64,000 nt of DNA from Novosphingobium sp. AP12 (GCF_000281975.1 NZ_AKKE01000010.1:22344-86343), one strand, 5' to 3'; shown: positions 1 through 10,108, numbered from the stretch's first letter. Program-made: numbers and translations. Notes: generated from the letters alone by a model not told the origin.

Positions 1-3
1 ACC

Positions 4-561
4 TCACTTGCCGAGGATTTCCTTTTCCTTGGCTGCAAAGACGTCGTCGAGGGCCTTGATCTGCTCGTCGGTCAGCTTCTGGACTTCGGTTTCGCCGCGC
101 TTGCGGTCGTCTTCCGAGATTTCCTTCTTCTTCTCGTCGGCCTTGAGGTTCTCGATGCCGTCGCGGCGCACGTTGCGCACGGCGACGCGCGCCTTCTCGG
201 CGTAGGAGCTGGCGAGCTTGGCGAGTTCCTTGCGGCGCTCCTCGGTCAGGTCCGGGATCGGCAGGCGCAGGGTGTTGCCGTCGTTGATCGGGTTGAGACC
301 CAGACCCGCCGAACGGATCGCCTTCTCGACCGGACCGATGTTGTTCTTGTCCCACACCTGCACCGAGAGCATGCGCGGCTCGGGCGCCGAGATCGTGGCG
401 ACCTGCGTGATCGGCGTGTTGGCACCGTAGACGGTGACCGTGATCGGCTCGAGCAGCGCGGTGTTCGCGCGGCCGGTGCGCAGGCCGGAAAGGTCGTGCT
501 TCAGCGCGTCGATGGCGCCCTTCATGCGGCGCTCGAGGTCCGCCTTGTCGTACTTGGCCAT
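4..561 (-). CDS. frr: Ribosome recycling factor
   Basis: Ribosome recycling factor splits post-termination ribosomes together with EF-G in the cytoplasm. The 185-residue product has the full family length. It shows the typical N-terminal helix with the LRTGRAN stretch (residues 27-33), the central beta domain ([16 protein letters not shown]), and a long charged C-terminal helix rich in K and E. The ATG is preceded by a GGGAG ribosome binding site. The gene starts 3 bp after the pyrH stop, so the two are co-transcribed and probably translationally coupled, the standard pyrH-frr order in bacteria. Identification is secure. Confidence 0.97.
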   Translation of the reverse strand: MAKYDKADLERRMKGAIDALKHDLSGLRTGRANTALLEPITVTVYGANTPITQVATISAPEPRMLSVQVWDKNNIGPVEKAIRSAGLGLNPINDGNTLRLPIPDLTEERRKELAKLASSYAEKARVAVRNVRRDGIENLKADEKKKEISEDDRKRGETEVQKLTDEQIKALDDVFAAKEKEILGK

Positions 562-564
562 GGT

Positions 565-1287
565 TCAGGCTCCCTTCTGGACGAGCGTCTTGGTTCCGCC
601 ACCGGCGAGAACGGTGGCAAGGTTGCCCTTCTCGCGGATCGAGAACACGACGATCGGAATTGCATTGTCGCGGCACAGGGCCACGGCGGAGGCGTCCATC
701 ACCTTCAGGTTGTCGGCGAGGACGGTATCGTAGTCGACGCTGTCGTAGCGCTTGGCGTCAGGGTTGGTCTTCGGATCGCTGTCGTAGACGCCGTCGACGC
801 TGGTGCCCTTGAGCAGGGCGCAGCACTTCATCTCGGCGGCGCGCAGGGCGGCGCCGGAATCGGTGGTGAAATAGGGAGCGCCGACGCCCGCGGCGAAGAT
901 CACCACGCGGCCCTTTTCCAGATGGCGCTCGGCGCGGCGGCGGATGACCGGCTCGCAGACCTGGTCCATCTGCACGGCCGACTGCACGCGCGTCTCCACG
1001 CCGATCTGCTCGAGCGCGTTCTGCATCGCGAGCGCGTTCATGACGGTGGCGAGCATGCCCATGTAGTCCGCCTGGGCGCGGTCCATGCCGCGCGCCGCGC
1101 CGGCCATGCCGCGAAAGATGTTGCCGCCGCCGATGACGAGGCAGACTTCCAGGCCCGTTTCCTTGGCAGCCTTCACTTCACCTGCGAGTTCCGCGACGAA
1201 GTCAGGATCGATCCCGAACTGCTGGCTCCCCATCAGCACCTCGCCCGAGAGTTTGAGCAGGACGCGTTTGTAGGGGGAGGATGACAT
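565..1287 (-). CDS. pyrH: UMP kinase
   Basis: UMP kinase phosphorylates UMP to UDP in pyrimidine nucleotide synthesis. The 240-residue product is close to the 241 of the E. coli enzyme. Residues 12-16 (KLSGE) and the GGGN loop at 53-56 are the amino-acid-kinase nucleotide and phosphate binding elements. The frame is open a further 45 codons upstream, but that stretch is Arg/Pro-rich low-quality sequence. The ATG at 1287 sits behind an AGGAGA site and begins at the conserved [15 protein letters not shown] sequence, so I chose it. It is followed after 3 bp by frr. Confidence 0.96.
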   Translation of the reverse strand: MSSSPYKRVLLKLSGEVLMGSQQFGIDPDFVAELAGEVKAAKETGLEVCLVIGGGNIFRGMAGAARGMDRAQADYMGMLATVMNALAMQNALEQIGVETRVQSAVQMDQVCEPVIRRRAERHLEKGRVVIFAAGVGAPYFTTDSGAALRAAEMKCCALLKGTSVDGVYDSDPKTNPDAKRYDSVDYDTVLADNLKVMDASAVALCRDNAIPIVVFSIREKGNLATVLAGGGTKTLVQKGA

Positions 1288-1601
1288 GCCGCTGGGTCTC
1301 CTGGATACGGGTGGCCCGGCTTTAGGAGCGTGTGGCCGGATTGCCAAGGGGCTAGGCCCGGGCGCGCGTTCAGCCCGGCGCCTTTTGGCCCGGCAGCTGC
1401 ACCGGCAGGCCGTTGAGCGCATTCAGGTCGAACGAAACAGTCTTCCCGTCCCGTGCCGGTCAGCAGGCCACTAAGACATGCGCCAGAGAACCACCCCTTC
1501 GCAGACTACGCGACCGCGATGGCGGACAAACTGGCAGCACACAAGCACGTCCGCGCAGTTCACCGCCGCGTACCGAGGTCAGGAAGGGAAACGCCGGCAG
1601 G
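1288..1601. other. Intergenic stretch upstream of pyrH
   Basis: About 310 bp between the pyrH start and the stop of the small reverse-strand gene. Several short open frames on the plus strand cross it, but all are Arg/Pro/Thr-rich with no ribosome binding site and look like chance. It presumably holds the pyrH promoter. I see no clear hairpin or repeat. Confidence 0.4.
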
Positions 1602-1898
1602 TCAGCGATCGACCAGCGCGCTCACCCGCCGCCGGAACGACATCCCCGGGGTATTTCCGCGTGCCACGTCGTGAAACACACCGCCGCCGATGGCCGGTAG
1701 CAGGGCTTCGACTTCGCTCGCTTCCTCGAAGGTGTGGACGTCGACTGCAATCCGCAGACGGCCGTCGAATAGGAAGCTGACTATGCTGGCAGGGGGGCAG
1801 GCATCCTCGACAGCCTTGTGCAGTGAACCCAGCTCATCCGAGATGGGGCAGGCCGGCATCGACTGCCGGAATTCGGCGATGGTCGTGATCGCATTCAT
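1602..1898 (-). CDS. Hypothetical 98-residue protein
   Basis: A small protein that I do not recognise. Composition is that of a real folded protein: hydrophobic beta-like stretch SIVSFLFDGRLRIAVDVHTF (residues about 38-57), then an acidic helix and a short basic C-terminus. The ATG has a GGAG site about 9 bp upstream. No signal peptide or membrane segment is evident. It lies between tsf and pyrH on the same strand, separated from tsf by the tsf terminator, so it is likely transcribed alone. Function unknown. Confidence 0.6.
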   Translation of the reverse strand: MNAITTIAEFRQSMPACPISDELGSLHKAVEDACPPASIVSFLFDGRLRIAVDVHTFEEASEVEALLPAIGGGVFHDVARGNTPGMSFRRRVSALVDR

Positions 1899-1990
1899 GG
1901 TGCGTCTCCGGGTAAGTTGTCCCCATTCAACGCACAGGCGGCTCGTTTGATCCCTTAGTACAAACCCCTACCCATCCAGAGAAAGGGCAA

Positions 1991-2027
1991 CAAAAACGGG
2001 CCGGAAAGCAATCGCTTCCCGACCCGC
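1991..2027 (-). terminator. Rho-independent terminator after tsf
   Basis: Reading the minus strand, a GC-rich stem (CGGGTCGGGAAGC paired with GCTTTCCGGCCCG, one mismatch and a short GATT loop) is followed by a run of five T (1992-1996). It lies 32 bp beyond the tsf stop and ends the rpsB-tsf unit. Confidence 0.8.
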
Positions 2028-2058
2028 ATGTTCCGTTCCCGTAGGAAGACGGAGAATT

Positions 2059-2982
2059 TTAGCCGGCGACGGCGGCAGCCACTTCGGCCGCGAAGTCGGA
2101 GACTTCCTTCTCGATGCCTTCACCGAGCTGGAAGCGCACGTAGTCCTTGAGGACGATCTTCGCGCCGGCTTCCTTGCCCGCCTGGTCGACGACCTGCTGG
2201 ATCGGGGTCTTGTTGTCGAGAACGAAGACCTGCGAGAGCAGCGCGTTTTCCTTGGCGTACTTCGAGATCGCACCTTCGACCATCTTGGCCTGCACGGCTT
2301 CGGGCTTGCCGGATTCGGCGGCCTTTTCCTGTGCGATCTTGCGCTCGCGCTCGATCAGCTCGGGATCGAGGTCCTCGGCGTTCAGCGCCAGCGGGAAGGC
2401 AGCGGCGATGTGCATCGCGATCTGCTTGCCGAGGGCTTCGAGCTTGTCGGCCGGGCCTTCCGATTCGAGCGCGACGAGCACGCCGATCTTGCCGAGGTTC
2501 GGAGCGGCTGCGTTGTGCATGTAGGGCACGACGATGCCGTTCGACACTTCGACGGTCTTCAGGCGGCGAACCTGCTGGTTCTCGCCGATGGTCGCGACGT
2601 TGTTGGTCAGCGCGTCGGCAACGGTGCCGCCGTTCGGGTAGGCAGCGGCCTTGAGCGCGTCCACGTCGTTGCCGGCAACGCCGAGCGCGACTTCGGTGGT
2701 CTTGCGCACGAAGTCCTGGAACTGGTCGTTCTTGGCGACGAAGTCGGTCTCGGAGTTCACCTCGACGGCGACGCCCTTGGTGCCGGTGACGGCAACGCCG
2801 ACCAGACCTTCAGCGGCGGTGCGGCTCGACTTCTTGGCGGCAGCGGCCAGACCGCGGGCGCGCAGCGCATCGACGGCGGCTTCGAGATCGCCATTGGTCT
2901 CGTCGAGAGCCTTCTTGCAGTCCATCATGCCGGCGCCAGTGCGCTCGCGCAGGTTCTTCACGTCAGCGGCGGTGTAAGCCAT
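2059..2982 (-). CDS. tsf: Elongation factor Ts
   Basis: EF-Ts is the guanine nucleotide exchange factor of EF-Tu. The 307-residue product begins with a UBA-like domain (residues 1-50, with [15 protein letters not shown]) and carries the EF-Tu contact motif TDFVAKN at 79-85, followed by the two core subdomains and the coiled-coil insertion with many charged residues. It lies 116 bp downstream of rpsB on the same strand, the near-universal rpsB-tsf pair, and is closed by a terminator. Confidence 0.97.
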   Translation of the reverse strand: MAYTAADVKNLRERTGAGMMDCKKALDETNGDLEAAVDALRARGLAAAAKKSSRTAAEGLVGVAVTGTKGVAVEVNSETDFVAKNDQFQDFVRKTTEVALGVAGNDVDALKAAAYPNGGTVADALTNNVATIGENQQVRRLKTVEVSNGIVVPYMHNAAAPNLGKIGVLVALESEGPADKLEALGKQIAMHIAAAFPLALNAEDLDPELIERERKIAQEKAAESGKPEAVQAKMVEGAISKYAKENALLSQVFVLDNKTPIQQVVDQAGKEAGAKIVLKDYVRFQLGEGIEKEVSDFAAEVAAAVAG

Positions 2983-3031
2983 CGCTCAAATCCTTTTGTT
3001 GATTAGAGGCATCTCAGCCCCTGAAATGGAT

Positions 3032-3060
3032 GCGCGCCAGGCCCATTGGACCCGGCGCGC
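3032..3060 (-). other. Hairpin between rpsB and tsf
   Basis: A perfect 7-bp GCGCGCC/GGCGCGC stem with an inner partly paired loop lies in the 116-bp rpsB-tsf spacer. No T-run follows, so it is not a classic terminator. It may be an mRNA processing or stability element that lets rpsB and tsf be expressed at different levels (inference). Confidence 0.4.
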
Positions 3061-3098
3061 GACAATTCCATGACGAAAGTGTCGTCGGCCGGGGCCTA

Positions 3099-3851
<753 letters not shown>

Positions 3852-4231
3852 AAGATAATTCCTTTCCGGTTGAACCTCTGGAAGACTGGAACCGTGCGGG
3901 GACCCCGCTGCGGCACCGGTATGAACGCCTTCCATGTGGATTGCCTGCGAGTCGCGCCGGACGATCCGGCTTGAATCTCACAAGCGGGGCCGCCCTTAGA
4001 CTGATCCTGCGCCGGAATCCAGCCCTTCCTGAAGGCGGGGCCAAAGCCGTCTACCGCAAGCTGCTGTCACCTCATCGTCAGAATCCGCCATAACCCTCTA
4101 AATCAAGGGGTTTGAGCAGGAACCAACTCCTTTCCAAGGGCCTTTCCTTAGCATGGCTGGTGATAAGTTGTTAACCTAACGGATCATTCAGCAGGAACAG
4201 CGGGGATTTTCAGTCGGGGGCAGCGACTTAC
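3852..4231. other. Intergenic region, rpsB leader
   Basis: About 380 bp between divergent rpsB and a small plus-strand gene. It must hold the rpsB promoter and leader. Frames crossing it are chance extensions of rpsB. I see no strong inverted repeat, and cannot identify a specific S2 leader fold by eye. Confidence 0.35.
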
Positions 4232-4245
4232 AAGAAGGCAAGCTC

Positions 4246-4605
4246 ATGATGAGTATCGTTCCACCCGTCCTCTTTTCCCTCGCCGCTTTGGCCGCTGTCC
4301 TCACGATCTGGAAAAGCGCGCTGACCGCCCTCCCTGTCGTCCGCAGCCTGCGCAGGCAACTGGCCGAGACTTCGCTGGAACGGGTCATTCATGTGGCCAG
4401 CCTGGATTTACGCACCTCGATCGAACGCCCGGCTGCATCCCGCCGACAGATCGTACGCGCACGCCGCCATGCGTGTCCGAAAACCGGTGACCCACCGGCT
4501 TCACCAATTCCCGCACCGCACTCACGCAGCCTGAGGCGGACATCGAAAAGCGTCGAAACAGGCAAACGTAGCGCAGTTTCGTTGGGCACCAGGGCCGGAA
4601 CTTAG
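4246..4605 (+). CDS. Small membrane-anchored hypothetical protein
   Basis: A 119-residue product that I do not recognise. The N-terminus is a single hydrophobic segment (about residues 4-30, PPVLFSLAALAAVLTIW) and the rest is Arg/Ser-rich and probably disordered. An AAGAAGG site lies 7 bp before the ATG. The N-terminal segment resembles that of the next gene (4787..5068): both have the pattern FSLAALA or FTLAALA and then a basic stretch with a conserved-looking LRRQL/LREQF. The C-terminal half may not be conserved. A real short protein is likely, but the low-complexity tail leaves doubt. Confidence 0.5.
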   Translation: MMSIVPPVLFSLAALAAVLTIWKSALTALPVVRSLRRQLAETSLERVIHVASLDLRTSIERPAASRRQIVRARRHACPKTGDPPASPIPAPHSRSLRRTSKSVETGKRSAVSLGTRAGT

Positions 4606-4786
4606 TGCCATTGGATTGCCGTCATGGATTCTTGCCGATTCAAGCAAGCGCAAATTCCACTTGACTCACTTGGAACAAAAAGTGAACTACTGCGCCTGTA
4701 GAACATTGATAGAACAGATTCGCGTTTTCCACAAGCTGTCCACAGCCCTCCGCCGGGTTCGGGGCGATGGTTCGAAAGGAATGGTC

Positions 4787-5068
4787 ATGACTGCATTCGT
4801 TGCCTGCCTCTTTACCCTCGCCGCCCTTGCATCGGCATGGAGCATCGGCGCGACAATCCGGCGTTACGGTCCGAACGCGATACTGCTGCGGGAGCAATTC
4901 GATGCCTGCCCGGGTGCGATGACGCTGGAATGGAAATCCGTCGAGCGAGTGGCCGTCCCAACTCTGGCGGAAATCAGGATTCCTGAATTCAGGAGGCGTA
5001 TGGCACGCCGAATGCCGGCAGGCCTGGAGTGGCCGCAGGTCAGCGCGGCACTGGAGCTTGCCGCCTGA
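4787..5068 (+). CDS. Small membrane-anchored hypothetical protein
   Basis: A 93-residue product of unknown function with one N-terminal membrane segment (CLFTLAALASAWSIGATI). The frame is open from 4616, but a GAAAGGA site at 4774-4780 fits the ATG at 4787 and is too close to the ATG at 4781, so I chose 4787. Its N-terminus resembles that of the upstream gene at 4246, suggesting a duplicated pair. Its last 29 bp overlap the 3' end of the convergent pssA gene. Confidence 0.55.
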   Translation: MTAFVACLFTLAALASAWSIGATIRRYGPNAILLREQFDACPGAMTLEWKSVERVAVPTLAEIRIPEFRRRMARRMPAGLEWPQVSAALELAA

Positions 5069-5861
5069 CCTTGGCGTAAGTGACCAGGCCGACGGGCAGC
5101 AGCACAAGATAAACGAGTGTTATCGCAACCAGCGTGTACCATGTTTCGGTCAACAAGGCCGCCACGGCCAGACCTACCAGCGCCAGCACGCCGAGGCGCA
5201 GCGAGTTGGGCGGTCGTAGCCGCGACCATCCCAGCGTCGGTATCGACGAGATCATCAAAAACGCGATCACGACCATCCAGATGCTCACGGCAACCGGGTT
5301 GGCAAATTCCGAGCGTGTCGTGGCGATCCACAAATACATCGGCAGGAACGCCAACCCTGCGCCCAGAGGCGCAGGCACTCCCGTCAAGAAACCGGCGGCC
5401 TTGTGCGGCTGTTCCAGCATGTCGAGGCGCGAGTTGAAGCGAGCAAGCCTCAGCACGCAGCAGATCGCGAAGGCGAGTGCAGCGATCCAGCCCAGGCTTG
5501 GAATCTGATGAAGAGTCCACAGATAGACGATCAGTGCCGGGGCGACGCCGAAGGAAATCGAATCGGCCAGGCTGTCGAGTTCGGCGCCAAAGCGGGTCTG
5601 GGCGTTGAGCAGACGGGCGGCGCGCCCATCGATCCCGTCCAGCAGGCCGGCAAGGATGATCGCCAGCACTGATTTCTCGAAATCGCCAGCAATGGCGAAG
5701 CGGATACCGGTAAGTCCCGAACACAAGGCAGCTGCGGTGATCGCGTTGGGCACGATCGCGCGCATGGAAAGCCCGGCGGCAAGCCTGCGGCGCGGTCTGC
5801 GTCGCATGTCCGGCCTGCCGGCGAAAGCGGCCTCCGCCTCGTAGTCCGGGTCGTCGATCAC
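5040..5861 (-). CDS. pssA: CDP-diacylglycerol-serine O-phosphatidyltransferase
   Basis: Phosphatidylserine synthase makes PS from CDP-diacylglycerol and serine in the inner membrane. The 273-residue product has several membrane segments and the full CDP-alcohol phosphatidyltransferase motif with D75, D78, G79, R80, R83, G92, D96 and D100. The start is a GTG whose bases overlap the TGA of psd (GTGA), so translation is coupled to psd. The two enzymes act in sequence to make phosphatidylethanolamine. The 3' end overlaps a convergent small gene by 29 bp. Confidence 0.95.
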   Translation of the reverse strand: MIDDPDYEAEAAFAGRPDMRRRPRRRLAAGLSMRAIVPNAITAAALCSGLTGIRFAIAGDFEKSVLAIILAGLLDGIDGRAARLLNAQTRFGAELDSLADSISFGVAPALIVYLWTLHQIPSLGWIAALAFAICCVLRLARFNSRLDMLEQPHKAAGFLTGVPAPLGAGLAFLPMYLWIATTRSEFANPVAVSIWMVVIAFLMISSIPTLGWSRLRPPNSLRLGVLALVGLAVAALLTETWYTLVAITLVYLVLLPVGLVTYAKVRRQAPVPR

Positions 5862-6616
5862 TGGGCGATGCCCTCAATCACCGAGGCACTGGCGAGCACG
5901 GCCAGCACGGTTTCCCCTGCGATGATCTTCTGGCCCATCAGCACCCTGGGCTCGGTGCCGGCAGGGAGATAGACATCGACGCGGCTGCCGAAGCGGATCA
6001 GGCCGATGCGCTGTCCGGCGGCGATGATGTCACCCGGCTTCACGAACGGCACGATGCGGCGCGCGACCAGACCGGCGATCTGCGTGAAGCAGATGCGCAG
6101 GCCATCGCTACGCTCGATGAGGATATGCTGGCGCTCGTTCTCTTCGCTCGCCTTGTCGAGGTCGGCGTTGACGAACTTGCCGGGGATGTAGATCACCCGC
6201 TTGACCGAACCGGCAATCGGCGTTCGATTGATGTGGACGTCGAACACCGACATGAAGATCGAGATGCGCGTCACGGGTTCAGAGGACATCGGCGCGGAAC
6301 CCGTGCCGTCGTCCACTGTCAGTTCGCGGGGCGGCGGGACCTTGCCGATCAGCGTGACTAGGCCGTCCGCTGGCGCGATGATGGCTCGTTCGTCCTGGGG
6401 GGTGACACGCACAGGATCGCGGAAGAACGCCAGGACGCACAACGTCAGCACCGCGAGCGGCCAGCCTACCCACGGACCGAGCAGTATCCAGCCGGCCAGC
6501 GCGACGACGCCGGCGATGGCGCCGAACTTGCGGCCTTCGGGGTGAATGGAGGGCCACTGCCACGACGCTTCGCCGCGGCCCTGATTATCGAGAATTTCTC
6601 CGGGCATCGCTCTCAT
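5858..6616 (-). CDS. psd: Phosphatidylserine decarboxylase (short, PSD-A type)
   Basis: Converts PS to phosphatidylethanolamine. The 252-residue product has N-terminal membrane segments (about 33-65) and the decarboxylase core. D84 (PADG), H128 (FDVHIN) and S211 form the expected self-cleavage triad. The proenzyme is predicted to cut itself between G210 and S211 (RFGSRVDVY) to make the pyruvoyl cofactor. The serine is embedded in FGS rather than the E. coli LGST, as usual for the short PSD class. It is coupled to pssA by a GTGA overlap. Confidence 0.95.
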   Translation of the reverse strand: MRAMPGEILDNQGRGEASWQWPSIHPEGRKFGAIAGVVALAGWILLGPWVGWPLAVLTLCVLAFFRDPVRVTPQDERAIIAPADGLVTLIGKVPPPRELTVDDGTGSAPMSSEPVTRISIFMSVFDVHINRTPIAGSVKRVIYIPGKFVNADLDKASEENERQHILIERSDGLRICFTQIAGLVARRIVPFVKPGDIIAAGQRIGLIRFGSRVDVYLPAGTEPRVLMGQKIIAGETVLAVLASASVIEGIAQ

Positions 6617-6761
6617 CTAGACAGTGCGCACTAGTACCGCAATGCCGCTGGCCTTGCGGTGTTCCCTCGCGGGGCAGGCGCCTGCGGATAAATGCGGTGA
6701 AGCGGCGTTTTCGGGAATGGCCCCTCTGCGGGGCGCCGGGCCCGCTCTTGCGGGAAGCTGG

Positions 6762-6847
6762 TGGTGGACAGGGCTGGATTCGAACCAGCGTACGCTTGCA
6801 CGGGCAGATTTACAGTCTGCTGCCTTTAACCACTCGGCCACCTGTCC
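6762..6847 (-). tRNA. tRNA-Tyr (GTA)
   Basis: Read on the minus strand, the gene has a 7-bp acceptor stem (GGACAGG with CCTGTCC), discriminator A and an encoded CCA (6762-6764). It has a long class II variable arm, a TTCGAAT T-loop and anticodon GTA at 6811-6813. Length 86 nt including CCA. The long variable arm and GTA anticodon identify tyrosine. Confidence 0.97.
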
Positions 6848-7030
6848 ACACCAGTTGCTGGCTGCTGGAATCCCCTGCGAAAGCGGGAAATTCCGGCGTT
6901 GGTCGAGGCTCCGAAAGGGGCCTCGTTGCCGAGGAGCCGGGCCTTTGCCGAAGCGAGCCTTGCCTGTCAATGGCCTCCCTGTCAGAGGGGGCAAGAAATT
7001 TGCCATATTCGGTTTTCGAAAGGACGATGA

Positions 7031-7861
7031 ATGAACAAGCGTAGCGGCGGAAAAGCCGGCAGCGAGGGTGATGCCCGCCCGGCGAAAGCCCTGCGCGGCC
7101 GCGCAGGCCGGATGAAGAACGGGCGCGGCAGCGGCCGCGCGGGCTCGGGCGCCGTGCGCCTGTGGGGTCGTCACGCCGTGGAAGCGGCGCTGAAGAATCC
7201 CGACCGCGTCCACCGCAAGCTCTGGGCCACGCGCGAGGGCGTCGATTCGCTGGACGGCGAATTGCCAGAGAATTTCGCCGTGGAGTGGGCGCAGGGTGCC
7301 GACCTTGCCCGGCTCGTCGCGCGCGATGCGCCGCACCAGGGGCTGGTCCTCGAATGCGACCCGCTGGAGGACATGTTCCTCGCCGACGTGCTCGACAACG
7401 ATCCGCTGCGCCCGGTGATCGTGCTCGACCAGGTGACCGACCCGCACAACGTCGGCGCGATCATGCGTTCGGCGGCGGCCTTCAACGCCTGCGCCATCGT
7501 CACCCAGGACCGCCATGCCCCCGTCGAATCGGGCACGCTCGCAAAGTCCGCATCGGGCGCGCTGGAAGTGCTGCCCTGGGTGCGCGTGGTGAACCTCGCC
7601 CGCGCACTCGAAGAGATCGCCGAGGCCGGTTACTGGCGCATCGGCCTGACCGGCACGGCGGAAACGACGCTGGGCGAGGCCCTGCCCACCGGCCCGGTCG
7701 CGCTGGTGCTCGGCGCGGAAGGCGACGGCATGCGCCACAACATCACGCAGCACTGCGACGCTCTCGCCAAGCTGCCGATCAGCGAGGCTATGGAAAGCCT
7801 GAACGTCAGCAATGCGGCTGCCATCGCGCTTTACGCCGCGGCCACTCGCGAAACGGAATGA
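7031..7861 (+). CDS. rlmB: 23S rRNA 2'-O-methyltransferase, RlmB/TrmH family
   Basis: SpoU-family methyltransferase, probably the RlmB type that methylates G2251 of 23S rRNA. The 276-residue product has a basic disordered N-terminus (1-40), a substrate-binding domain starting at LWGRHAVEAAL (44-54), and the SPOUT knot motifs. These are DPHNVGAIMRSA with N140 and R146, LVLGAEGDGMR, and ESLNVSNAAAIALY. It follows the divergent tRNA-Tyr. The precise target nucleotide is inferred from family similarity; a tRNA TrmH role is less likely because of the N-terminal domain. Confidence 0.88.
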   Translation: MNKRSGGKAGSEGDARPAKALRGRAGRMKNGRGSGRAGSGAVRLWGRHAVEAALKNPDRVHRKLWATREGVDSLDGELPENFAVEWAQGADLARLVARDAPHQGLVLECDPLEDMFLADVLDNDPLRPVIVLDQVTDPHNVGAIMRSAAAFNACAIVTQDRHAPVESGTLAKSASGALEVLPWVRVVNLARALEEIAEAGYWRIGLTGTAETTLGEALPTGPVALVLGAEGDGMRHNITQHCDALAKLPISEAMESLNVSNAAAIALYAAATRETE

Positions 7862-7922
7862 GCCATCCCGGCGCCGCCTCGAAACCGGAGCGGCGCCGAA
7901 CCGGGCACCTCAGGGGGATAAC

Positions 7923-8774
7923 GTGAAGACCGATCCGCATCGCCTCTCTAGCCGCTTGCCCTTGCGCAGGGCGTTCGCCGTCGCCGCGCTGGCGCTGCTG
8001 GCCGCCGCCTGCATTCTGGCGCCAGGGAAATTCGCCTCGCAGTTCGACCTCAGGAAGGACCGCAGCTTCGCCTTCCGCTATACCGGCGAGATCCTGATGA
8101 TCCCGCTGATGAAGACCGGCAAGGACGAGGCGTTCGAGGCGACCGCCTGCCAGAACGACGAAACGCTCGAAGAGCGTGACTGCACCGCCGACGAACTTGC
8201 CCGGCAGAAGACAGACTGGGAGCAGGCGCGGGAGCAGAAGCGGAAAAGCGATGCGGAGGCCGCGAAGATGCTGCTTGGCGGGATCGACCCGAGCAATCCC
8301 GAATCGGGCAAGGAACTCGCCGCCAAGCTGCGCCGTCAGGCCGGCTGGAAGAAGGTCGAGTACGTTGGCGACGGCAAGTTCGACGTCGATTTCGCGATCG
8401 CCGGCAAACTCGACCACGACTTCACGTTCCCCACGCTCGAAGGCTTCCCGATGAGCAACGCGTTCGTGCAGGTCATCGCGCGCCAGGACGGGACGGTGCG
8501 CATCGACGCACCCGGGTTCGGCCCCCAGGGCGGCGGGCAGGCGATGGCCGGCATGATGGCGGGTATGGCAGCATCGGGCAGCGAGGGCGGTGATTCCAGC
8601 GATGGTCCCACCAGCCTCGCCGACGGCAGCTTTGCAGTGCTGACCAACGGCGAGATACTTGCGAACAATACCGACGAAGGTCCCGCGGTGTCTCCGGGCG
8701 GCAGGATGCTGACCTGGAAGGTCAATCCCCGCACCCCGGCGGCACCCACCGCGCTGTTGAAGCTGGCGCGTTGA
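7923..8774 (+). CDS. Putative lipoprotein of unknown function
   Basis: A 283-residue envelope protein that I do not recognise. The GTG start at 7923 follows a GGGGG ribosome binding site and gives a clean lipoprotein signal: positive n-region, hydrophobic run, then LAAAC with the lipid-bearing Cys at residue 30. A charged coiled stretch (about residues 100-125) precedes a likely beta-rich domain. A Gly/Met-rich patch (GGGQAMAGMMAGMAASGSEGG) lies near residues 202-222. It starts 61 bp after rlmB and may be co-transcribed with it. The residue after the Cys is Ile, so outer-membrane sorting is expected. Confidence 0.7.
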   Translation: MKTDPHRLSSRLPLRRAFAVAALALLAAACILAPGKFASQFDLRKDRSFAFRYTGEILMIPLMKTGKDEAFEATACQNDETLEERDCTADELARQKTDWEQAREQKRKSDAEAAKMLLGGIDPSNPESGKELAAKLRRQAGWKKVEYVGDGKFDVDFAIAGKLDHDFTFPTLEGFPMSNAFVQVIARQDGTVRIDAPGFGPQGGGQAMAGMMAGMAASGSEGGDSSDGPTSLADGSFAVLTNGEILANNTDEGPAVSPGGRMLTWKVNPRTPAAPTALLKLAR

Positions 8775-8954
8775 TGCCCGGCGTGCGCGGCCTTTAGAAC
8801 CAGAGGTCCCGCACGCAGCGGCCGTCCGGCACACCACCCCCCGAACGTGCCGAGCCATCGAAATCGTCTACCGGCAGGTGCGCAGACTTGGGCCGCGTCA
8901 GGTGCGCCTAGCGGCAGAAGGCGTAGCGGGTGTCACCGCCTGCTCTTTCCAAAG

Positions 8955-8989
8955 AAAAACGCCGCGCTGGCCGTTGGGCCGCGCGGCGT
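8955..8989 (-). terminator. Rho-independent terminator after hupB
   Basis: On the minus strand a 9-bp ACGCCGCGC/GCGCGGCGT stem with further inner pairing is followed by TTTTT (8955-8959 region). It lies about 40 bp after the hupB stop. Confidence 0.8.
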
Positions 8990-9030
8990 GATCCGATTGA
9001 CCTGCGAGGCGCTACAGGCCGCCTGCCGTC

Positions 9031-9303
9031 TTAGTTGACGGCGTCCTTCAGGCCCTTGCCGGCCTTGAATTTCGGCTGCGACGATGCCTTGATTTCCATC
9101 GGCTCGCCCGTGCGCGGATTGCGTCCGGTCGACGCCTTGCGCTTGGCGACCGAGAAAGTGCCGAAGCCGACGAGGCGCACTTCGTCACCCTTCTTCAGCG
9201 AGCCCGAGATGGCGTCGAACACGCCTTCGACAGCCTTGGTGGCATCGCTGCGCGTCAGACCGCTCGAATCGGCAACTGCGCTGATGAGATCGTTCTTGTT
9301 CAT
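9031..9303 (-). CDS. hupB: DNA-binding protein HU
   Basis: HU nucleoid protein, a small dimeric DNA-bending protein. The 90-residue product matches the family length and pattern: N-terminal helices (MNKNDLISAVADSSGLTRSDA), the GDEVRLVGFGTFSV core strands, and the DNA-binding arm with GRNPRTGE at about residues 60-67. The gene stands alone between its own terminator and a long leader region. HU rather than IHF is favoured by the arm sequence and lack of IHF-specific extensions. Confidence 0.95.
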   Translation of the reverse strand: MNKNDLISAVADSSGLTRSDATKAVEGVFDAISGSLKKGDEVRLVGFGTFSVAKRKASTGRNPRTGEPMEIKASSQPKFKAGKGLKDAVN

Positions 9304-9617
9304 TATGGGAACCCCCTTACCTTTCAGTGGAGCGGATGAAGATGAAATTTTCAGATTCGCCTCACGATGGGCGACGGAATTGAGCGGGTTTTCCTCAAGG
9401 TGGCAAGGGCTAAACCCGCCGATAACTGGCAGTTAATCGCGTTTTTCCGCCGGTCCTGCAACGATCGGTCATTTTGCGGCGCAGCATGAACAATGCCGCC
9501 ACCTGGCGACTCGCGATGCCTGACGAACGACATCGAGTGGTTAACGAGCCGCGCTCGAAATGTAGTTGACGTCTCTTTACGGTACGCAACTTTCGGGTCA
9601 CCCCAAAGGGGCGGACA
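9304..9617. other. hupB upstream region with inverted repeats
   Basis: About 310 bp with no convincing gene. It contains an 8-bp inverted repeat GCGGGTTT (9384-9391) and AAACCCGC (9412-9419). Just beyond is a small palindrome TAACT-GGC-AGTTA (9423-9435). These lie 80-130 bp upstream of the hupB ATG and may be leader hairpins or operator sites. I cannot assign a regulator. Confidence 0.4.
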
Positions 9618-9646
9618 CAAAAAAGGCGGCTCTTTACGAACCGCCT
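9618..9646 (-). terminator. Rho-independent terminator after rplS
   Basis: On the minus strand, AGGCGG (complement of 9641-9646) pairs with CCGCCT across a TTCGTAAAGAG loop and is followed by a run of T (9619-9624 region). It lies about 55 bp past the rplS stop and closes the ffh-rpsP-rimM-trmD-rplS unit. Confidence 0.8.
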
Positions 9647-9699
9647 CTTCGTGTTGTCCGGCCTCGCGACCGAACACCCATCCCGGGAAAAGCCGAAGC

Positions 9700-10068
9700 T
9701 TAGCCCTGGGTGTCGTTGATGCGACGCTCGGCGATGCGGGCGCGCTTGCCGGTACGACCACGCAGGTAGTACAGCTTCGCACGGCGCACGACGCCGCGGC
9801 GGACCACAGTGATCGAATCGATGTTCGGCGAGTAGAGCGGGAATACGCGCTCCACGCCTTCACCAAAGCTCATCTTGCGCACGGTGAAGTTCGAGCCCAT
9901 GCCACGGTTCGAGCGCGCGATGCACACGCCCTCGTAGTTCTGGACACGGGTGCGGACGCCTTCGACGACCTTCACGCCGACGCGGACGGTGTCGCCCGGA
10001 CGGAATTCGGGGATATCCTTGGCGGCCTTGGCGATTTCTTCGGCTTCGATCTGCTGAATCAGGTTCAT
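9700..10068 (-). CDS. rplS: 50S ribosomal protein L19
   Basis: Ribosomal protein L19, at the subunit interface. The 122-residue product starts [11 protein letters not shown] and has [28 protein letters not shown] and the C-terminal [19 protein letters not shown]. The frame is open 46 codons upstream, but that is non-conserved. The ATG at 10068 has an AGAAGG site and starts at the family N-terminus. It is the last gene of the conserved ffh-rpsP-rimM-trmD-rplS operon. Confidence 0.97.
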   Translation of the reverse strand: MNLIQQIEAEEIAKAAKDIPEFRPGDTVRVGVKVVEGVRTRVQNYEGVCIARSNRGMGSNFTVRKMSFGEGVERVFPLYSPNIDSITVVRRGVVRRAKLYYLRGRTGKRARIAERRINDTQG

Positions 10069-10108
10069 GAACCTAAATCCTTCTTTCATGCCGCGCGCCA
10101 GAGGCAGA

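Noticed and set aside
1413..1700. Short plus-strand frames between pyrH and the 98-residue gene
   Set aside because: Arg/Pro-rich, no ribosome site, opposite a more plausible gene.
6697..7044. Plus-strand frame with GLDSNQRT-like sequence
   Set aside because: This peptide is the well-known false translation across a tRNA-Tyr gene.
6617..7753. A 378-codon minus-strand frame covering tRNA-Tyr and rlmB
   Set aside because: It crosses a tRNA gene and mirrors rlmB. No conserved sequence.
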